NCBI RefSeq assembly: GCF_000346465.2
Contig: NC_034010.1
Location: forward strand, 16,937,574-17,001,573
DNA: 64,000 bases
Reading direction: 5' to 3'
DNA from: Prunus persica
Taxonomy: Eukaryota > Streptophyta > Magnoliopsida > Rosales > Rosaceae
Part shown: positions 1-13,600 of the stretch, one piece after another
Layout of the letters: every line of letters starts with the position of its first letter
Position numbering within the stretch: the stretch's first letter is position 1
The notes under the pieces: generated by a model
Seen by the model: the letters and a program-made list of their open reading frames with translations, nothing else
Database searches by the model: none
What the model was told of the DNA's origin: nothing
Made by a program: the position numbers and the translations under genes

Positions 1-2043
1 CAACAGGTGTCCTTCTAAGTCTCTTAAGAAAATGACACCATTTGAGGCCTACACAGGAAGAAAGCCAGGTATTGCACACTTGAAAGTGTTTGGATGCCTA
101 TGTCATGTACTTATTCCTTCTGTTTTGAGACACAAGTTGGAAGAAAACAGTCACAAATGCATTTTTGTGGGCTATGGATTGTGTGAAAAAGGCTATAGAC
201 TGTATGATCCTAAGACTAGAAAGACTATCTTGTCTAGGGATGTCTATTTTGATGAAGAAGCCTCATGGAAATGGGAGAATCCTAGCAATGCAGATGTGAG
301 AATGCCTATGCCAGATGGAAATCAAGGTACTGCAGAAACTGAACAGAGGGTATTAGATAAACAATCTCAGTTTTTGGATACTCAAATGCAGATGGAAGAA
401 GAAATTGCACCTCAAGGGGAAGAAATGCTTGATGAGACTCAAAGGTTTGATTACACACCTCACAAGTGGAGGAGTATTAATGACATCATGACACAATGCA
501 ACATGCGCATTGTAGAACCTGACAGCTTTGAAGAAGCAGATTTGGATGAATCATGGAGAAGTGCAATGGAGGCTGAATTCGAGATGATTGAGAAGAACAA
601 TACATGGAAATTAGTTGACAGGCCATTTGACAAACCAGTAATTGGTGTTAAGTGGGTCTACAAGGTCAAACTGAACCTAGATGGTACTGTGCAGAAGAAT
701 AAAGCTAGGCTTGTGGCTAAAGGCTATTCACAGAAGCCTGGAATCGACTATAATGAGACATTTGCCCCTGTGGCAAGACTTGACACCATCAGAACCTTGA
801 TAGCCCTTGCAGCACAAAAGGAATGAAACCTATTTCAACTGGATGTGAAGTCTGCCTTTCTCAATGGCATTCTAAATGAGGAAGTTTATGTTGAACAACC
901 TCAAGGATATGTTCAAGAGAGCAAGGAAACCAAGGTATACAGGTTGAACAAGGCTCTATATGGACTGAAACAAGCCCCAAGGGCCTGGTATGATGAAATA
1001 GATGCCTATTTCAACACTGCAGGTTTTAAGAAGAGCTTAAGTGAAGCTACTCTCTATATCAAAACAAGTGACACCTCAGGTATTATCATTGTCTCACTCT
1101 ATGTAGATGACATTATATATACTGGAAGCTATCCTAAAATGCTTGAAGAGTTTAAACAAGATATGATGCAACACTATGAGATGACAGACTTCGGTCTGTT
1201 GCACCATTTTCTTGACATGGGAGTGGAACAAACTGATAAGCATATTTTCATTCATCAAAAGAAATATGCCATGAAAATTCTTGAGAAGTTTGGAATGAGA
1301 GACTGAATGAGAAATTGTGTAGAGAAGATGGAAGTGAAGCAGCAGATGAAAATGAATTCAGACAGATTGTAGGAAGTCTGCTTTATCTGACTGCCACAAG
1401 ACCAGATGTCATGTTTGCATCTAGCTTGCTTGCCAGGTTTATGCACAATCCCTCAAAGAAACACATGGGAACTGCTAAAAGGGTGCTGAGATACATACAA
1501 GGCACATTAGATTTTGGAATTGAGTTTGCAATGGGGAAAACAGCTACTCTAATTGGGTATTGTGACAGTGACTGGGCTGGGAGTGAGGATGATATGAGGA
1601 GCACCTCAGGATATGCCTTCACACTAGGCTCAGGCATGTTCTCTTGGGCTTCCATCAAGCAAAACACAGTTGCTTTATCTACAGCCGAAGCTGAGTATGT
1701 GAGTGCTGCAGAAGCAACTTCACAAGCTAAGTGGCTCAGATTTGTGCTTGAAGATTTTGGTGAAGAACAGGTAGAAGGGACTCCAATTCTATGTGACAAC
1801 ACCTCTGCAATTGCAATGGCAAGGAATCCAATTCATCACCAAAAGACAAGACACATCAGCAGGAAATTTCATTTTATAAGGGAAGCCATTCAAGCAAAAG
1901 AAATTGAACTGGTGTACTGCAAAACAGAAGATCAAATGTCAGACATTTTGCCTAAGGCTCTGCCTAAGGATCGGTTTGTGAGGTTGAGAAGCTTGCTTGG
2001 AGTGAAATCAGCTAAAGGATTAGAAGGGAGTGTTGAAATATAA
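1..2043 (+). pseudogene. Broken copia polyprotein (IN C-terminus, RT, RNase H)
   Basis: Three open stretches form one decayed polyprotein. The first (to 826) has the integrase C-terminal part ([25 protein letters not shown]) and the start of RT ([25 protein letters not shown]). A TGA at 824-826 replaces the conserved Trp codon of the AQKxW motif; the same frame resumes at once ([11 protein letters not shown]). The second stretch holds the RT catalytic box [11 protein letters not shown]. Near 1300 a small deletion removes the conserved segment after KFGxxD and shifts the frame. The third stretch contains the RNase H part (CDSDWAGSEDD, ALSTAEAEY, CDNTSAIAMA, TRHISRKFHFIRE). The last codons, GSVEI and stop, lie inside the LTR. 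Family assignment is certain; the element is defective. Confidence 0.92.
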
Positions 2044-2377
2044 TCCTTCTACAGATTTCTTAGAGCTTAAGTCATTTTCTATTTTCTGTTAAGTCTATTT
2101 TAAATGATGTAATGAGAACCATTAGATCATAGTCTAGGTGGATTCTCTAGCTTAGATTTGGTATGACACGTGTAAGCACCTAATAGGGTGACAGCTGTAA
2201 TTCTGTTAGGAGAGAATCACATTTCTCTCTCTGTCAGACACACTATGTAAGCTGCAGATTGTAAGAATTCAATAGAACAGTGCCTTCCTCATTTCTCTTC
2301 ATTCTCTCTAGCTAAAATCTCCAGAATATACACCTCTTCCTAATCTGAAAATACTATACAGACAGAGAATTCTAACA
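2031..2377 (+). repeat. 3' LTR of Copia-I
   Basis: 347 bp starting TGTTGAAATATAA and ending ATTCTAACA, directly after a purine-rich tract (TTAGAAGGGAG) that fits the polypurine tract. Start, end and tract match the LTR of Copia-II at 16890-17281 (TGTTGATATATAA ... ATCTTAACA). The other LTR is outside the window, so the target duplication cannot be tested. Confidence 0.85.
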
Positions 2378-2470
2378 ATTTTCCATTCTGTTTTCCGTTT
2401 TCTGTGTTGCTTAAAATTAACTAACCATCTTTACATTGATTATATGTTAAGAGGAGATAGAAGTCCTTAC

Positions 2471-5400
2471 TTGGTACCATATGCAGACTGCAGTTACTGG
2501 AATGAAGATTACGAAGACTTCCCAGGCTACTTGCGACATTACTGCAATGGTCCCTAAAATCTGTATTATTGAGAAAGCACACCAACCTAATTTGTTTGCC
2601 ATTTCCAAATCTAGAACACTTTGATCAGTCGATGCCTGCACAATGAAATAAAGGGCTTTTCAGTCCTGCACCTCTCTTTTAGACACACACACACACACAC
2701 ACACACAGAGATACATTTCTTCTATCAGACATTTATATTTTGATTTGTTGACTTATTGCTCCTTCAGTCTACTTCCTCTAGGTATTTACTTATTCTTTAA
2801 CATCTGAATTTATTCTCGATCATGAATCCAAATTTTGAGTTTGAATTATATGAGCCTGTGTACCATGAATTATTGGTTCTCATTCCTTGGGGTATTAGTG
2901 GTCCTTCCAGAGAGTGATGTCAGCTCAAAATCATGCATATTTAATTATAACTTACCCGGTTTAAGATTCTTCCAGTTGGGGTTGAATCGAAAAATGACAT
3001 TGGTGCTCGGAGTACACTATGTAGCATATTTGTGAAGAGCTTCTGTGCTGTTGAAAGTCCTGCTACTGCTACTAGCGAGGATCGCAGCAGCACGCAAAGT
3101 GAACTTCCAACGGCAAGTAGTACATAAACAAGTAGTATGGAACTCATCTCCAGTTTAGGCTCAGTCTCACTTGTAGGAGGTGAAGCCCATGCCATCCAAT
3201 AGTTGCTAGCTACCTGTAGTATTTGGAATGATGACTGTGCCAAGAGTATGATTGGTATTAGCACTCCACCTTTCACAGTGGTCAAATAAGACCAGTAAAC
3301 TTCTTTTCCGATACTTCCTTTTTCTCTCTCTTCATCTTGCACTAGCTTTCCTTCTTTTTCTGTTATCTCTAGGGAGAGATTATGCTCTGATTCATGTCGT
3401 GTCTGTTGTAGTTCAGCATTTGATGTGGACTCAATGTTGGATTCATCTTCTGGTGTTGGACCTTGAGAAGTTGCATTAGTATTTTCAACTGTGAGGATTG
3501 ACCCTAGAGCTCGGCTATGAGCACCAACCAAAAGTTCAAATCCTATATTTTGTCTTAGAATTTCTTCAAATCTTCCAGCTTGTGCGATTTTTCCATCTTT
3601 CATAACCTGTTGAAACCCATATTAGTTTAACTCTGATTCAAGTTCCTCACAACCCTAAGAATTGTGGCTGGTTCTTTGAACTTGGAATCATGAAGCGTAT
3701 ATATTATCAAACCCATATTATTTATTAGGTTACCCATTGACTAGTAGGGATAGTGACTAAGGAAATATCACCAAACAGGAAAAAAGAAAAAAGAAAAAAA
3801 AGACTGATGAATTAGAGATAATTTATACGCTTACCAGAATGTAGTCTGCGGCCGGGAGAAACTCAACTTGGTGGGTGACATATAGTATAGTTTTTTCCCT
3901 GAGAATTCCCATCATGCAGTCCTGCAAGAGTATACAAACTATAATCAGTTTCATAATTCACCAGGCTGTTGCTTCATCAAACTAGGAAGCGTTTGATAAC
4001 AGGATCTACTTTAAGTAGAATCCTCATGTTGTTGCTCCTGACACAGCAAGTCCAGGAAGACTAACCTCAAAAAGTTGGGTGCCTGTGTGAGCATCAACAG
4101 CACTAAAAGGGTCATCAAGCAAATATATATCGGCGTCCTGGTAAACTGCTCGAGCAATTTGTATCCTTTGCTTCTGTCCTCCACTCATATTTATTCCTCT
4201 CTCTCCAATTTCTGTTAGATCACCACAGGAGAATAGCTCAAAATCCTTTTCCAAAGCACATGCTTTAATGGTTCTGTCGTACCTGTCCCTGTCGTATGCA
4301 TTTCCAAACAGAATGTTCTCCCTGATATTTCCTGTCAGTATCCATGGAGATTGAGGGACATAAGCCTTGGTACCACTGATCTTTACTGTCCCTGAAACTT
4401 TCTGTATTTCTCCAAGAATGGATGACAGCAGGCTAGATTTTCCTGATCCTACAGTCCCACAAATTGCCACTTTCATACCCCTCTTCACTTTTAACTGTAT
4501 TGAATCAAGAGTTATGCTGCTTGACACAGTATCCCAGCTGAACTTTCCATTTTCTATCTCAATTGCAAACTCCATCTGATCTTTTGGAACATGCTCAATG
4601 GAATCCTGCTGAATTTCATCCTCCTGGAGATAGGAAGCTACTCTATCTGCAGAAACCTTTCCCTGTGCAATCGCGGAGAGCAAGTCAGGTAGATTGAATA
4701 TAGGGTCTTGTAACATTCTGAAGGTGGCCAATGCTGATAGAACTCTGCCTGCTGTGAGTTCTATCCCCATAAACATGCAAGCTCCAAAAGTCACCACAGA
4801 GATAAATGTGGGTGATCCCCAGAAGACGAAAGCCCCAATTGCAAACAGTCTTAGTGACTTCCATAGCCAATCATACTCTATTTTCCTCAAGCTTTCTAAC
4901 TTGTGTAGGAACTGAGTATCCCATGCCTGAAGTTTGATTGTCTTCATGCTTCGAAGAACTTCTGATGTGGCTTTCATCCTGGTGTCCTTTGCTTCCATGA
5001 TCCTAGTCTGGTATCCTTTCTGGATCGTAGTCATTGGTATGTTGCAAAGCAGTACTGCAAAAGTTGCTGCTAATGTAGCAACTGAACCCATGCCGAGGTT
5101 CGTATGAAGAATGTAAATTGCTAATGAGAGTTGAACGGGCATCATCCATATTATGTTTAAGTACCAGATAAAGTCTGTGACTCTTTGGATATCTACACTC
5201 ATATAATTGATGACTTCTCCACTAGTGTGGCTCTGGCGGGATTTGCTTGACAGAACTAAGCCCTTTTTGTAAATTTGAGATATAAGTGCAGCTCTAAGGT
5301 GAAGGCCTAGCTGTCGAGCCCCGAAAATCCATTGCCTCTGTGTTATCATCTCAACCATCTTAGCTCCTAGAAAGGCAAGTGCAAGAATGTAGCCGCTCTG

Positions 5401-6432
5401 TAAGCTTCGAGTGTTCTTCTCATTCAGAAACTTTACAAAGTCATCAATGAGGTATGGGCCAACATATGATGCTCCAGCACTTATTACAGCAAACATTGCG
5501 TTGATTGTTGCTTTCTTCCAGATGAATAAGATCATTGTCTTGTAGATTGTTGGGTTTGTGATTCCATCTCTCTCCTTCACATATTTTAGTCTCTCATCAA
5601 ATGAGTGAGACAGAAATTCAGCAGAGTCTTTGATATCGACATCTGGGATTTCATCCGGTTGGAGGGGTTTCTTGATTCCAACGGCAAACAAGGGGTTGAG
5701 CCAAGAGAATGTAATGAGTTGGAGAAGAGTAGCTTTTCCATATAGAGACTCTTTTTTCCCTTCTGAATGTTTATCACTTTTCCCATTGAGAAGTGGTTCA
5801 GTGATGCCATTTGGGACAATGAAGGTTAGTCCTGTCTTCCCACGTATTGAAATACCAAACAGGCAGACGGATGCAAGGAGACTGAGGAAGCCCGCATAAT
5901 CTTGTAATCTAAGCTCACCATGGTACGTGATTCGGAGATGCGTATCAACTGCCACAGAGATAATGGACAAGAAGAAGTTGCAAAGCCACCATGCTCTTAG
6001 TAGCCAAGGGAACTTGATGGACTTGATAGTCACAATCCAGTATACTGCAACAGATGAAATTGTCCATGATATGACTTGCATACTCTCCGATAAATAAGCA
6101 CGAAGTTTATGGTTGCAGTAAGTCACACTTCCATTGAGTAACAACAGAAGCACTACGAAATGAGTTCCCATCAGAAAAAGAGAACAAGCCATGCTGGTTT
6201 TGTGAGTGGTGCTGAAGCGTACGCCAATGCCATGCTTCTCTGTGCCTTGATCTGGGAACTTTGTTCTTCGTTTGCAGATTAGGTCCATATTATTTTTCAG
6301 AAAATGTAGTACTGAGATTCCAAGGAAACTAAGTTGCATAACTACGCTAGTGTGCTCAGACAAGCAGGGCAAATTTTGCTGGAGCCATTCTGACTGAAAT
6401 TGAAGAAGCCTAAAATCTGCCACACAAAACAA
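2471..6432 (-). CDS. ABCC-type (MRP) ABC transporter, 5' half, four exons
   Basis: Full-size ABC transporter of subfamily C, most like plant ABCC9/ABCC3. Family members pump glutathione conjugates and other organic anions, usually at the vacuolar or plasma membrane. Exons inferred from GT/AG sites: 6432-4066, 3921-3835, 3606-2956, 2635-2471. The frame runs on across each junction (LFE|DCMMG, YIL|VMKDG, ILNR|ASTDQ). Exon 1 has an N-terminal hydrophobic TMD0, a linker, TMD1 and NBD1 with Walker A GTVGSGKSS (about residue 657), signature MSGGQKQRIQIARA and Walker B DIYLLDDPFSAVD. Exon 2 adds the H-loop YVTHQVEF. Exon 3 has the linker and first helices of TMD2. The rest of TMD2 and NBD2 are absent because a copia element and the window edge follow. 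No stops or frameshifts were seen. The start is the first in-frame Met upstream of the conserved LQFQSEWLQ stretch; a further 5' exon is possible. Confidence 0.9.
2683..2707. repeat. (AC)n microsatellite
   Basis: About 12 AC units in the third intron of the ABCC gene. Confidence 0.9.
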
Positions 6433-7428
6433 ATCTGGTCACGCCTGTTTCCGTCCAATGTAGTGCAAGTGATCGTCGTAATTTATACAAATCAATTTTT
6501 TTTTCCTTAGTACTGTCTTTTAAGCAGTTCTGTAATCTGTACAGTATGTGTCTGCTACTATTTTGTTGAAAATCTATAGTCATGTCTTCTGATATGCTGT
6601 ATGATTTCACTGCTTCTAACCCTCATACTTTATTTGAAAATTCCCTTCATAAGAACTTGAAGTTTCATCTATATCATTATCTCTACATCGCCACATAGTT
6701 TGATTCATCTTTAGTATGTGTAAGAGTGCGCTAAGTCGATAAAAATTATGATGAATGTGTATAAAATGGACGTATCTCATCCACCAAGGACGAAGAAAAC
6801 ATACAACTAGAAATACCGGATCCATGTGCAGAATGAAAATGTGGCATCGTTAAAACCTTGCCATAAAAAAACACCAAAGAAGAAAATCGGGCCAAAGAAA
6901 AAGAGTACCACAACACTGCATTACAAAAAAACCTAGCCCTATCCGTTCTCTATATCTTTGGCCAAAAAAGACAATAACCAGCCAGGACTTGAAAAGTGTG
7001 ATTAATTAATCAAAATTCAAAACTACTACTATAACCACAAACCAAAAGGTCCAGTCAAGTCTACAACACAAATTAATGAAGAGCTTGTGAACACTACTTG
7101 GCAAATATATCGGGGTATTGTTAGCTATATACATGGTCAGCTATAATGAACTTTATAAAAATAGGGAGGCAAAGCTACAAAGGGTTCTTAACCAAATAGC
7201 AAAAAGTCATTTCCGTTCTAAAATTTTGGTTTATTTATTTATTTTAAGAATAACCCATTAAACTCTTATTCTCCATTAGTTTGGTGATGGTGACGACGAT
7301 TACACCAAGAAAACTGGCAAAAAGAACGACAAAAACAAAGAGAAGAAGAAGAAAACTGATAAAACTTACTTATAGCAGTCTGAAAATCAAGCATGTCTTC
7401 CCAACCCATGCTTCTATCCAGCTTAAAG

Positions 7429-7433
<5 letters not shown>

Positions 7434-7472
<39 letters not shown>
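7434..7472. repeat. (CT)n microsatellite
   Basis: About 39 bp of uninterrupted CT about 1 kb upstream of the ABCC start, as often seen in plant promoter or 5' UTR regions. Confidence 0.9.
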
Positions 7473-7475
<3 letters not shown>

Positions 7476-7692
7476 GTTTTTTGCGGACGGATGTTTTTTT
7501 TCTTCTATGGACTGACCTCAGAGTTTCTGAGACTCATAATATTAATATAATGAGTTCAAGAGAAGAACTCAATTATAAATAAAGTTCAGTGAGAAAGGCT
7601 GTGGGAAGTATGAGAGTACAGTTTAATTCTGGGATCATGGACCACAACGACAATGAAGATCAAGTGTTTTTCATGGTTGTGTGTGTGTGAGG

Positions 7693-7715
7693 GGGAGAGA
7701 GAGAGAGAGAGAGAG
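7693..7715. repeat. (GA)n microsatellite
   Basis: About 11 GA units after a GT-rich stretch. With the CT tract at 7434-7472 it forms an imperfect inverted pair about 220 bp apart. Confidence 0.85.
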
Positions 7716-7844
7716 CACAAGAATGAATTTGTGTCGTATATATAATTACAAAAAATTTGTAGGTATATATATTTTGGCACTCAAGAGTGTCTGTGGGTGT
7801 GTTTTATTGAAAGGGTAGGCAATATCACGTGGGAGCTCGAATGG

Positions 7845-7917
7845 GGACGGTCATTTTTGGCTGCTTATATACACTGATACTGGACCGTCATTTTGGCTGG
7901 TTATATAAGCTGATACT
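7845..7917. repeat. Two-copy tandem repeat, about 36 bp
   Basis: Two adjacent near-identical copies of a unit that starts GGACSGTCATTTTTGGCTG and ends GCTGATACT. No function is visible. Confidence 0.7.
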
Positions 7918-9475
7918 GATTTTTTATGCCAACTTATAAGAGAGCCAAATGTGAGAAGCAAACAAAGCTATGTGATATAAATATTGTGATGGCTCTAAAG
8001 AAGTTTTAAAGAAACAAAGGTAAATGGTACTCCATAGTGTCTGCCAAAGTTTAAAGAAGCAAAGATATGAGAACCCCACTCAGCCTCACTGAAAGAAAAA
8101 AAAAAAGGTACCGAAATTCTTACATACAATGAGTTTTATAGACGTAAGCTTTTTACCTACCGAATAAAGCATCAGATTTTGTGAGAGGAACGATATATAC
8201 ACGTTTAAAATAACTATATGCCTCTAATTTTTAAAGTTGAAGAGGGGAAAAGGGAGGAAATACGACTTGCAATTTTGGTTTTATTTTTTCTTGATCAAAA
8301 AGCTTACAACTATTTTTCTCTATCTCGGGCTGCGTTCTACGGGGAAAATAAAGCCGAAAAGGGGCTGTGTCTGAAAATTTTATCTAATCTAAGCTCTATC
8401 TTTATTAGTGGAAAATCTCTAAAGCGCACAACAAAGTTTGATACCATTTCTGATAACTTTTGTCCCGTTCTGTCCAGTAAGAAAAGCAATCATATGCATA
8501 GGCTGGTGCGCATTGTTATGTATGGCTCAGTTCAATCTAGATCTTGGTAGGGAAAAGCATATATGTGTCTAGAATTTGGATATGCTTATTTATTAATTTT
8601 CGTTTCATTAAGATTTATTAGTTTCATTAGGAATTGCGATTGAGCATTGATATGTATCCAAACAATTGTGAAAGTACTCCTGGGATTGTCAGGAATATAT
8701 AGTGGAATTTATTTTTAAAAATACCACCTTATATAAGAAGATGAAATATATAATGCCAAGTTGGATATATAGATTCCTTTTCCCCCCTTATTTTTGTGTA
8801 TAAGATGATGAAAATCTTGGGTTTTTTTTTTTTTTGTCTTTTCATTTTTTAAGGGGGTTTGGGATCCAAAGATTTTGTTTTGGAAAAACTTCTCTTTTTA
8901 TCATGTAAGTAGCAAGTAGAAGTTTTTATATTCTTACTAATAACAGTGTGATATGTGTGCATAAGTTTTTATTTTTATGTTTTTGATGAATTAGTTTTGT
9001 GTCAAACTGTAATTTGCAGGAAGGAGGAGTATCTCCTTGCAGGGATGGAGGAAGTAGTACCCTTTTTTTTTCCTTGGGAGGCCAAAAGTATTTAATGGAT
9101 TTTCGTGCCAATGTCAAATTGGTTTTGATGGGGTTAGTTTGGCTTTTAGTTTAAATGGTTAAAAATATGTTAGTACATTGAACATACGAAGTTTTGTTTT
9201 TAATTCATAATTGGTCTTAGTTTGATTCATCCTCACCTAATATCTCCTGTATATATAAAAAAAATAAAAATAAAAAGTATTAACTTGTACGTTTATTGTT
9301 TTGCTGCTAATCTAAATTTCATTATCCAAACTTTTTTTTAAGGGCCTTTTCACCGATCATTAAAAAGGGCCTTTTAGTGAAGTACAAAAGCATAATGGAA
9401 TATTATTTCAAATTATTCCAAGTAATTTGTGAAAGGGAGTTGATTTTCCCGTCCATATTTTCTCCACTTACACTA

Positions 9476-9562
9476 TTTTTTAGTTTTTAATACTTTTTAA
9501 TCAATTTTATTATTTTTTGTTCTTTTAATACTTTTTAATCAAATTTGTTATTTTTTGTTCTT
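9476..9562. repeat. Two-copy tandem repeat, about 38 bp, AT-rich
   Basis: The string TTTTAATACTTTTTAATCAA, then TATTTTTTGTTCTTT, occurs twice in a row. Confidence 0.6.
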
Positions 9563-10649
9563 TCTCTTTTCTATTCTACCCTTACCCTATATTAAAGTTT
9601 TATTCTTTCTCCACTTACACTCCTTTTTGCTTTATTAATATTTTTTAAGCATTATTGATTATATGACTGCAAGGTTTACTTCTTGTTATAACTTTTGTTT
9701 GCACTTGTATGGTTGAATTTTCCTAGCCACCAAACATGTTTTTTTGGCAAGTCATGTTGTGATGTTAATTTGAGCTCTAGTGTTGAGTATATGAGGATTT
9801 TGTTCAGTCCATTAATTCTTTCTTTGTTTTTTGTTTCTTTGTGGTCACCTTAGCTATCTCTGTATTTTATTGTCTTTGTGGACCACATAATTTTGCCTAA
9901 ACAATGGAGTACAAGTTGAAATATAAAGAAATTTATATATATAAGTAAAATAAAAAGAAATTAATGTAAAATAAAGGTAGAATAAAAAAGAAAAAGAATA
10001 AAATGTACAACTTTTCGTAGAATACAAACCATGGGAATTTAAGTGCTGCAAATGTCCAAATTTCTGCAAATCACAAATTTTCAACCATCCATGTGAATTT
10101 TTTTCATATTTAGAAGGAAAATTAGCTGGTGGTGGCAGAGGATGCCTCTTAGTTAACTAATGGAAATGGCTATGTTGACGAAGACGAACGACCCCATCAA
10201 TTGAGTAGCCCTACCTTATCATTGAAATGGTCCTCTAATCCGTTGGCTGACATTTCATGTTTTGGACTAGTGAAATTTCCATAAGGGAAAATGAAGCTTC
10301 ACCAATTGGAGAAATGCATCGTGACATTTCTTGGCTCCTTACGTGTAATGAGTTAAGTATTTTTCGTTATATATTACGTGCATTTTGTTTTTTGTTGTGT
10401 TGACTAGTTGGTCTAAGTCAGCTTCATGGGATTGGTTGGTTTAGGTCGTATTCATATCAGACCAGATGTGATGGCACAAGGGTGGTCCTTTGGTTTATCA
10501 AGATCATCATGGACGATATATATAAATAATGTGATGTGACTGGAGAATTGGAATCGCTGATTTGGACCGTTGAAGTGAATAGATTGGAAGCATGTGCTAG
10601 TTGAAGTAAAAGCCTTGCGCCTGAAGTAAAGACGTGATAGGACACGTCT

Positions 10650-13600
10650 AATATATAAGATACTTTTTTGTTTAAATGCAATAATTTAGTTGATGGCTGT
10701 CTTTCAATTCTTGCACGTTACAATTTCTTCACTTTGTTAAATTTTTTGCCTATTTGAGGAGTAAAATTGTCAATTCCGATCTATATTAGTGAAAGAAAAA
10801 TTGACGGAATCACGAAATTGAAATGCATGTGAGTTGGAGGACAGCAGAAACAAAAAAACGAGTTGAATGACCTAAATAAAACTCGGGTACAAATTTAGAC
10901 ACCATTACAATTAAACATATAGTAAGAATAGAAAAGGAGAAGATGAATGGAATGAAAACGAAATGATTGGAAATTAAAAATGAATCATATTATCAACATG
11001 AAAAGAGGAGCAACATTCATTTATCATATTATCATTGAGATCTCAATGAATAGTTGACGCACAAATGAGTAGTTACTGTTTATTGTCCTGGATGCAAGAT
11101 CAAAAGCTCCTCCCAAAAAAATTCATTAAAAAGAAAGACCTTTTTAAATTTTAATGATGACCATCTGCTTCTCAATAATTCGGCGCTGAAAGTTGAGTGA
11201 CTTCCAGATGGATTCATCTGATCTATCATATTTTCTTGCTGTTTTTTCTTGAATCTAGACCTCACTTTTGAGACAAGAATGAACCTAATTGAGTTTTCAT
11301 CAGATTGTGAATCTCCTATTAAAAAATATATGTGAATTAAAACATTAATTCTAAAATTAATTCCTAATTAACATCATATACTCCACTCTGGAACCTACAA
11401 TAATTTGAGTCTTTCTCATAATCTTACATGCATGCATTTTCTTTGTACTCTAGTCACGGGCTTGAAGCTCGAGAACACCACATGTGCATTGCAAGCTTTT
11501 TTAATGGTGTCCATCAATTTTAATCATGTTTCACCTTCTGTAATTGAAGAATGCTAACAACTTTTTCTCTAACATTTTCTTCTAGACTTTCACTCTTCTC
11601 CTCAACACAAATTCTTTTTCAAAAGCTCCCTATAGTAATTATAAAGTTAGGCATGCGCTTTCAGCTTTTGAAGTGTAGCAGCAAAGCCAGACTGTGTAGC
11701 AGCAAAGCCAGACATGCTTTGTGCCGATTATTTTGACCAAAGTTGCAAAAGCGCTAGCAACAAAAAAGCTACGTATGTACCCCCAAAGAGGGCTTTATTT
11801 GCCAAACTTTATGCAGGTTTTTATATTTTTAGCCAATTAATTAGTGGCTTAAATTATTTCTCTGGTGTGACTAAATACAAAAACTCAGAATCCGTCGACA
11901 CAAACAATATGAAAATGGACTCTACAATATTGGCAAAGAACAGATTAAGCACTAGAAGACATTAATCCACGTAATTATTAATCCGAGGGATTTCGACATT
12001 ATTTTCTTTATTTTATGTGGCTTTTGGAATTTTCTGAGGTTGTAGGTAACATGTGCATGTGGAATATTATCATTCCACTTATGATGCGTGCATATTTTAA
12101 TGTTGGTGTCTTTCTTTGTTTTATGCTATGATAGAAAAATGGGTTTTTTATTGTTATAAAAGATTGGAATTTATTAAGAAAACTATTGTGTGGTTCAAAA
12201 TTCAAACAGAGGCACGTATTCACCACCTACTAACTTAACTACTAATTCAAAGGGGATGAAAACAAAAAAAAATTAAAACTCTTGCGGAAGATGTGAGAGA
12301 ATAAGTACTCTATCGCTGAAGCTAAATGTCATACACTTTCATATTTTCTTCGCTATTTTAGTCACGGTGTAGTTAACATGTAAGATATTTTTTTTAATGT
12401 TACAAATTAAAAGTTAACCGTACAATGCAACACGTATTGCACATTTAAAGGAATTAATTTTCTTCTTTTATATTTTTTATCAAGAATAATGCTACTCTTA
12501 TCATATTTGTATACCATATTCTCATACCACATGATATGATAGATAAGGTGGACAATCATATTAATTAAAATTATTTAATATTTTCTTTTCTTTCATAATT
12601 TATTAACACTTTTTTAAAAACCATTAATTAAACTTTCTTTATTAAAATACACTGCATTACTATCAAATAGTAGTTTTTTTTCTATATAAAAATACAAGAA
12701 TTAGTAGTTCTTCACTATACTTAAAAGTGACTAGTAAATGGTGAAAACATGGTGCAGTATGGGTGTATTGGTAAAGTATTATGCCTATAGAAAATGAGAG
12801 AACCCAGCTATAGATAGGATGGTTTGTTGGGGGCAGGGAGTTAGTGATGGAGAGATAAGTATATGAATTTGTCCATACCTAACTGATAATCAATTAAAGA
12901 TGACCGGACGTTTGTGATGATTAAGAATTGATTGTTAAATAAGGTGCCTTTTGGGCAACTTCAAAGGTGAATATGTAGTGTTCATAGAGTTAAGTCCACG
13001 TTTTTGTTTGAAATTAGAGAAAAGAACCGTACCACATCATCATATTAACAAAGAACAAGAAAAAGAAAGGAACACTACTTTAGGTCCAATGTAAGCATGC
13101 CATTTAGGTTAGGAAAATAAGAGTTGCTAATTATTATTAGTTTTTTAACCTAGGCCAGCTGGGTGATAAAGGGGAGGGCAAACCACTAGGCCACTCCACG
13201 TCCTTTTTGAGTTGGTAATGATTTATGTAATGTTGTTATTATATCAACCAAGTTCATACAATTTCACAAAACTCTTAGATAGATATATCTTAAAATAGAT
13301 CACTTTCTTTTTGGAAAAAAAAAGGGGGGAAATTACATTGTTTGGTGAGTGCTTTAATTTAAGGGTGTAACAAAAATGAAAAGTACCAAGTACTAGAATT
13401 TGAAGGAAGTCCAAGTTGAAGTTTCATTTCAACGAGGAAGTAGTCCAAATTCCTTATAGGTCCATGCAAAGTCCCTTAACAAATTGTGATTAATTTAAAA
13501 TGTCACAAATTTTCTAACTTAAAACAAGTAATTAGGTAATTCAATGAGTGGAAAAGAGAAACAGATACAATGATCTGTGATTTTTTAATTGTTAGGAAAA

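Larger units (their letters stand above)
1..2377 (+). mobile_element. Copia-I: Ty1/copia retrotransposon, 3' part
   Basis: The window opens inside the integrase region of a Ty1/copia element. Integrase C-terminus, reverse transcriptase and RNase H follow, then a 3' LTR ending at 2377. The 5' LTR, gag, protease and most of integrase lie before position 1. The 3' end of the ABCC transporter's fourth exon is only 93 bp beyond the LTR and is read on the opposite strand, so the element appears to sit in an intron of that gene. The protein resembles those of the copia elements at 16890-21236 and 24918-30475, so all three belong to related families. It cannot be autonomous because the frame is broken twice. 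Confidence 0.93.
6433..10649. other. AT-rich intergenic DNA upstream of the ABCC gene
   Basis: No coding sequence with family resemblance on either strand. The part next to 6432 must hold the ABCC promoter and 5' UTR, but no element stands out clearly enough to name. Open frames here, such as 110 codons at 8218-8550, have low-complexity composition and no recognisable domain. Short repeats are listed separately. Confidence 0.6.

Noticed and set aside
8218..8550. 110-codon plus-strand open frame
   Set aside because: No recognisable domain, AT-rich intergenic composition, no splice or start context that supports a gene.
13145..13205. Possible tRNA-like stretch with GGCCAGCTGGGTG
   Set aside because: No cloverleaf with acceptor pairing could be built by eye; no other tRNA gene was seen in the window.
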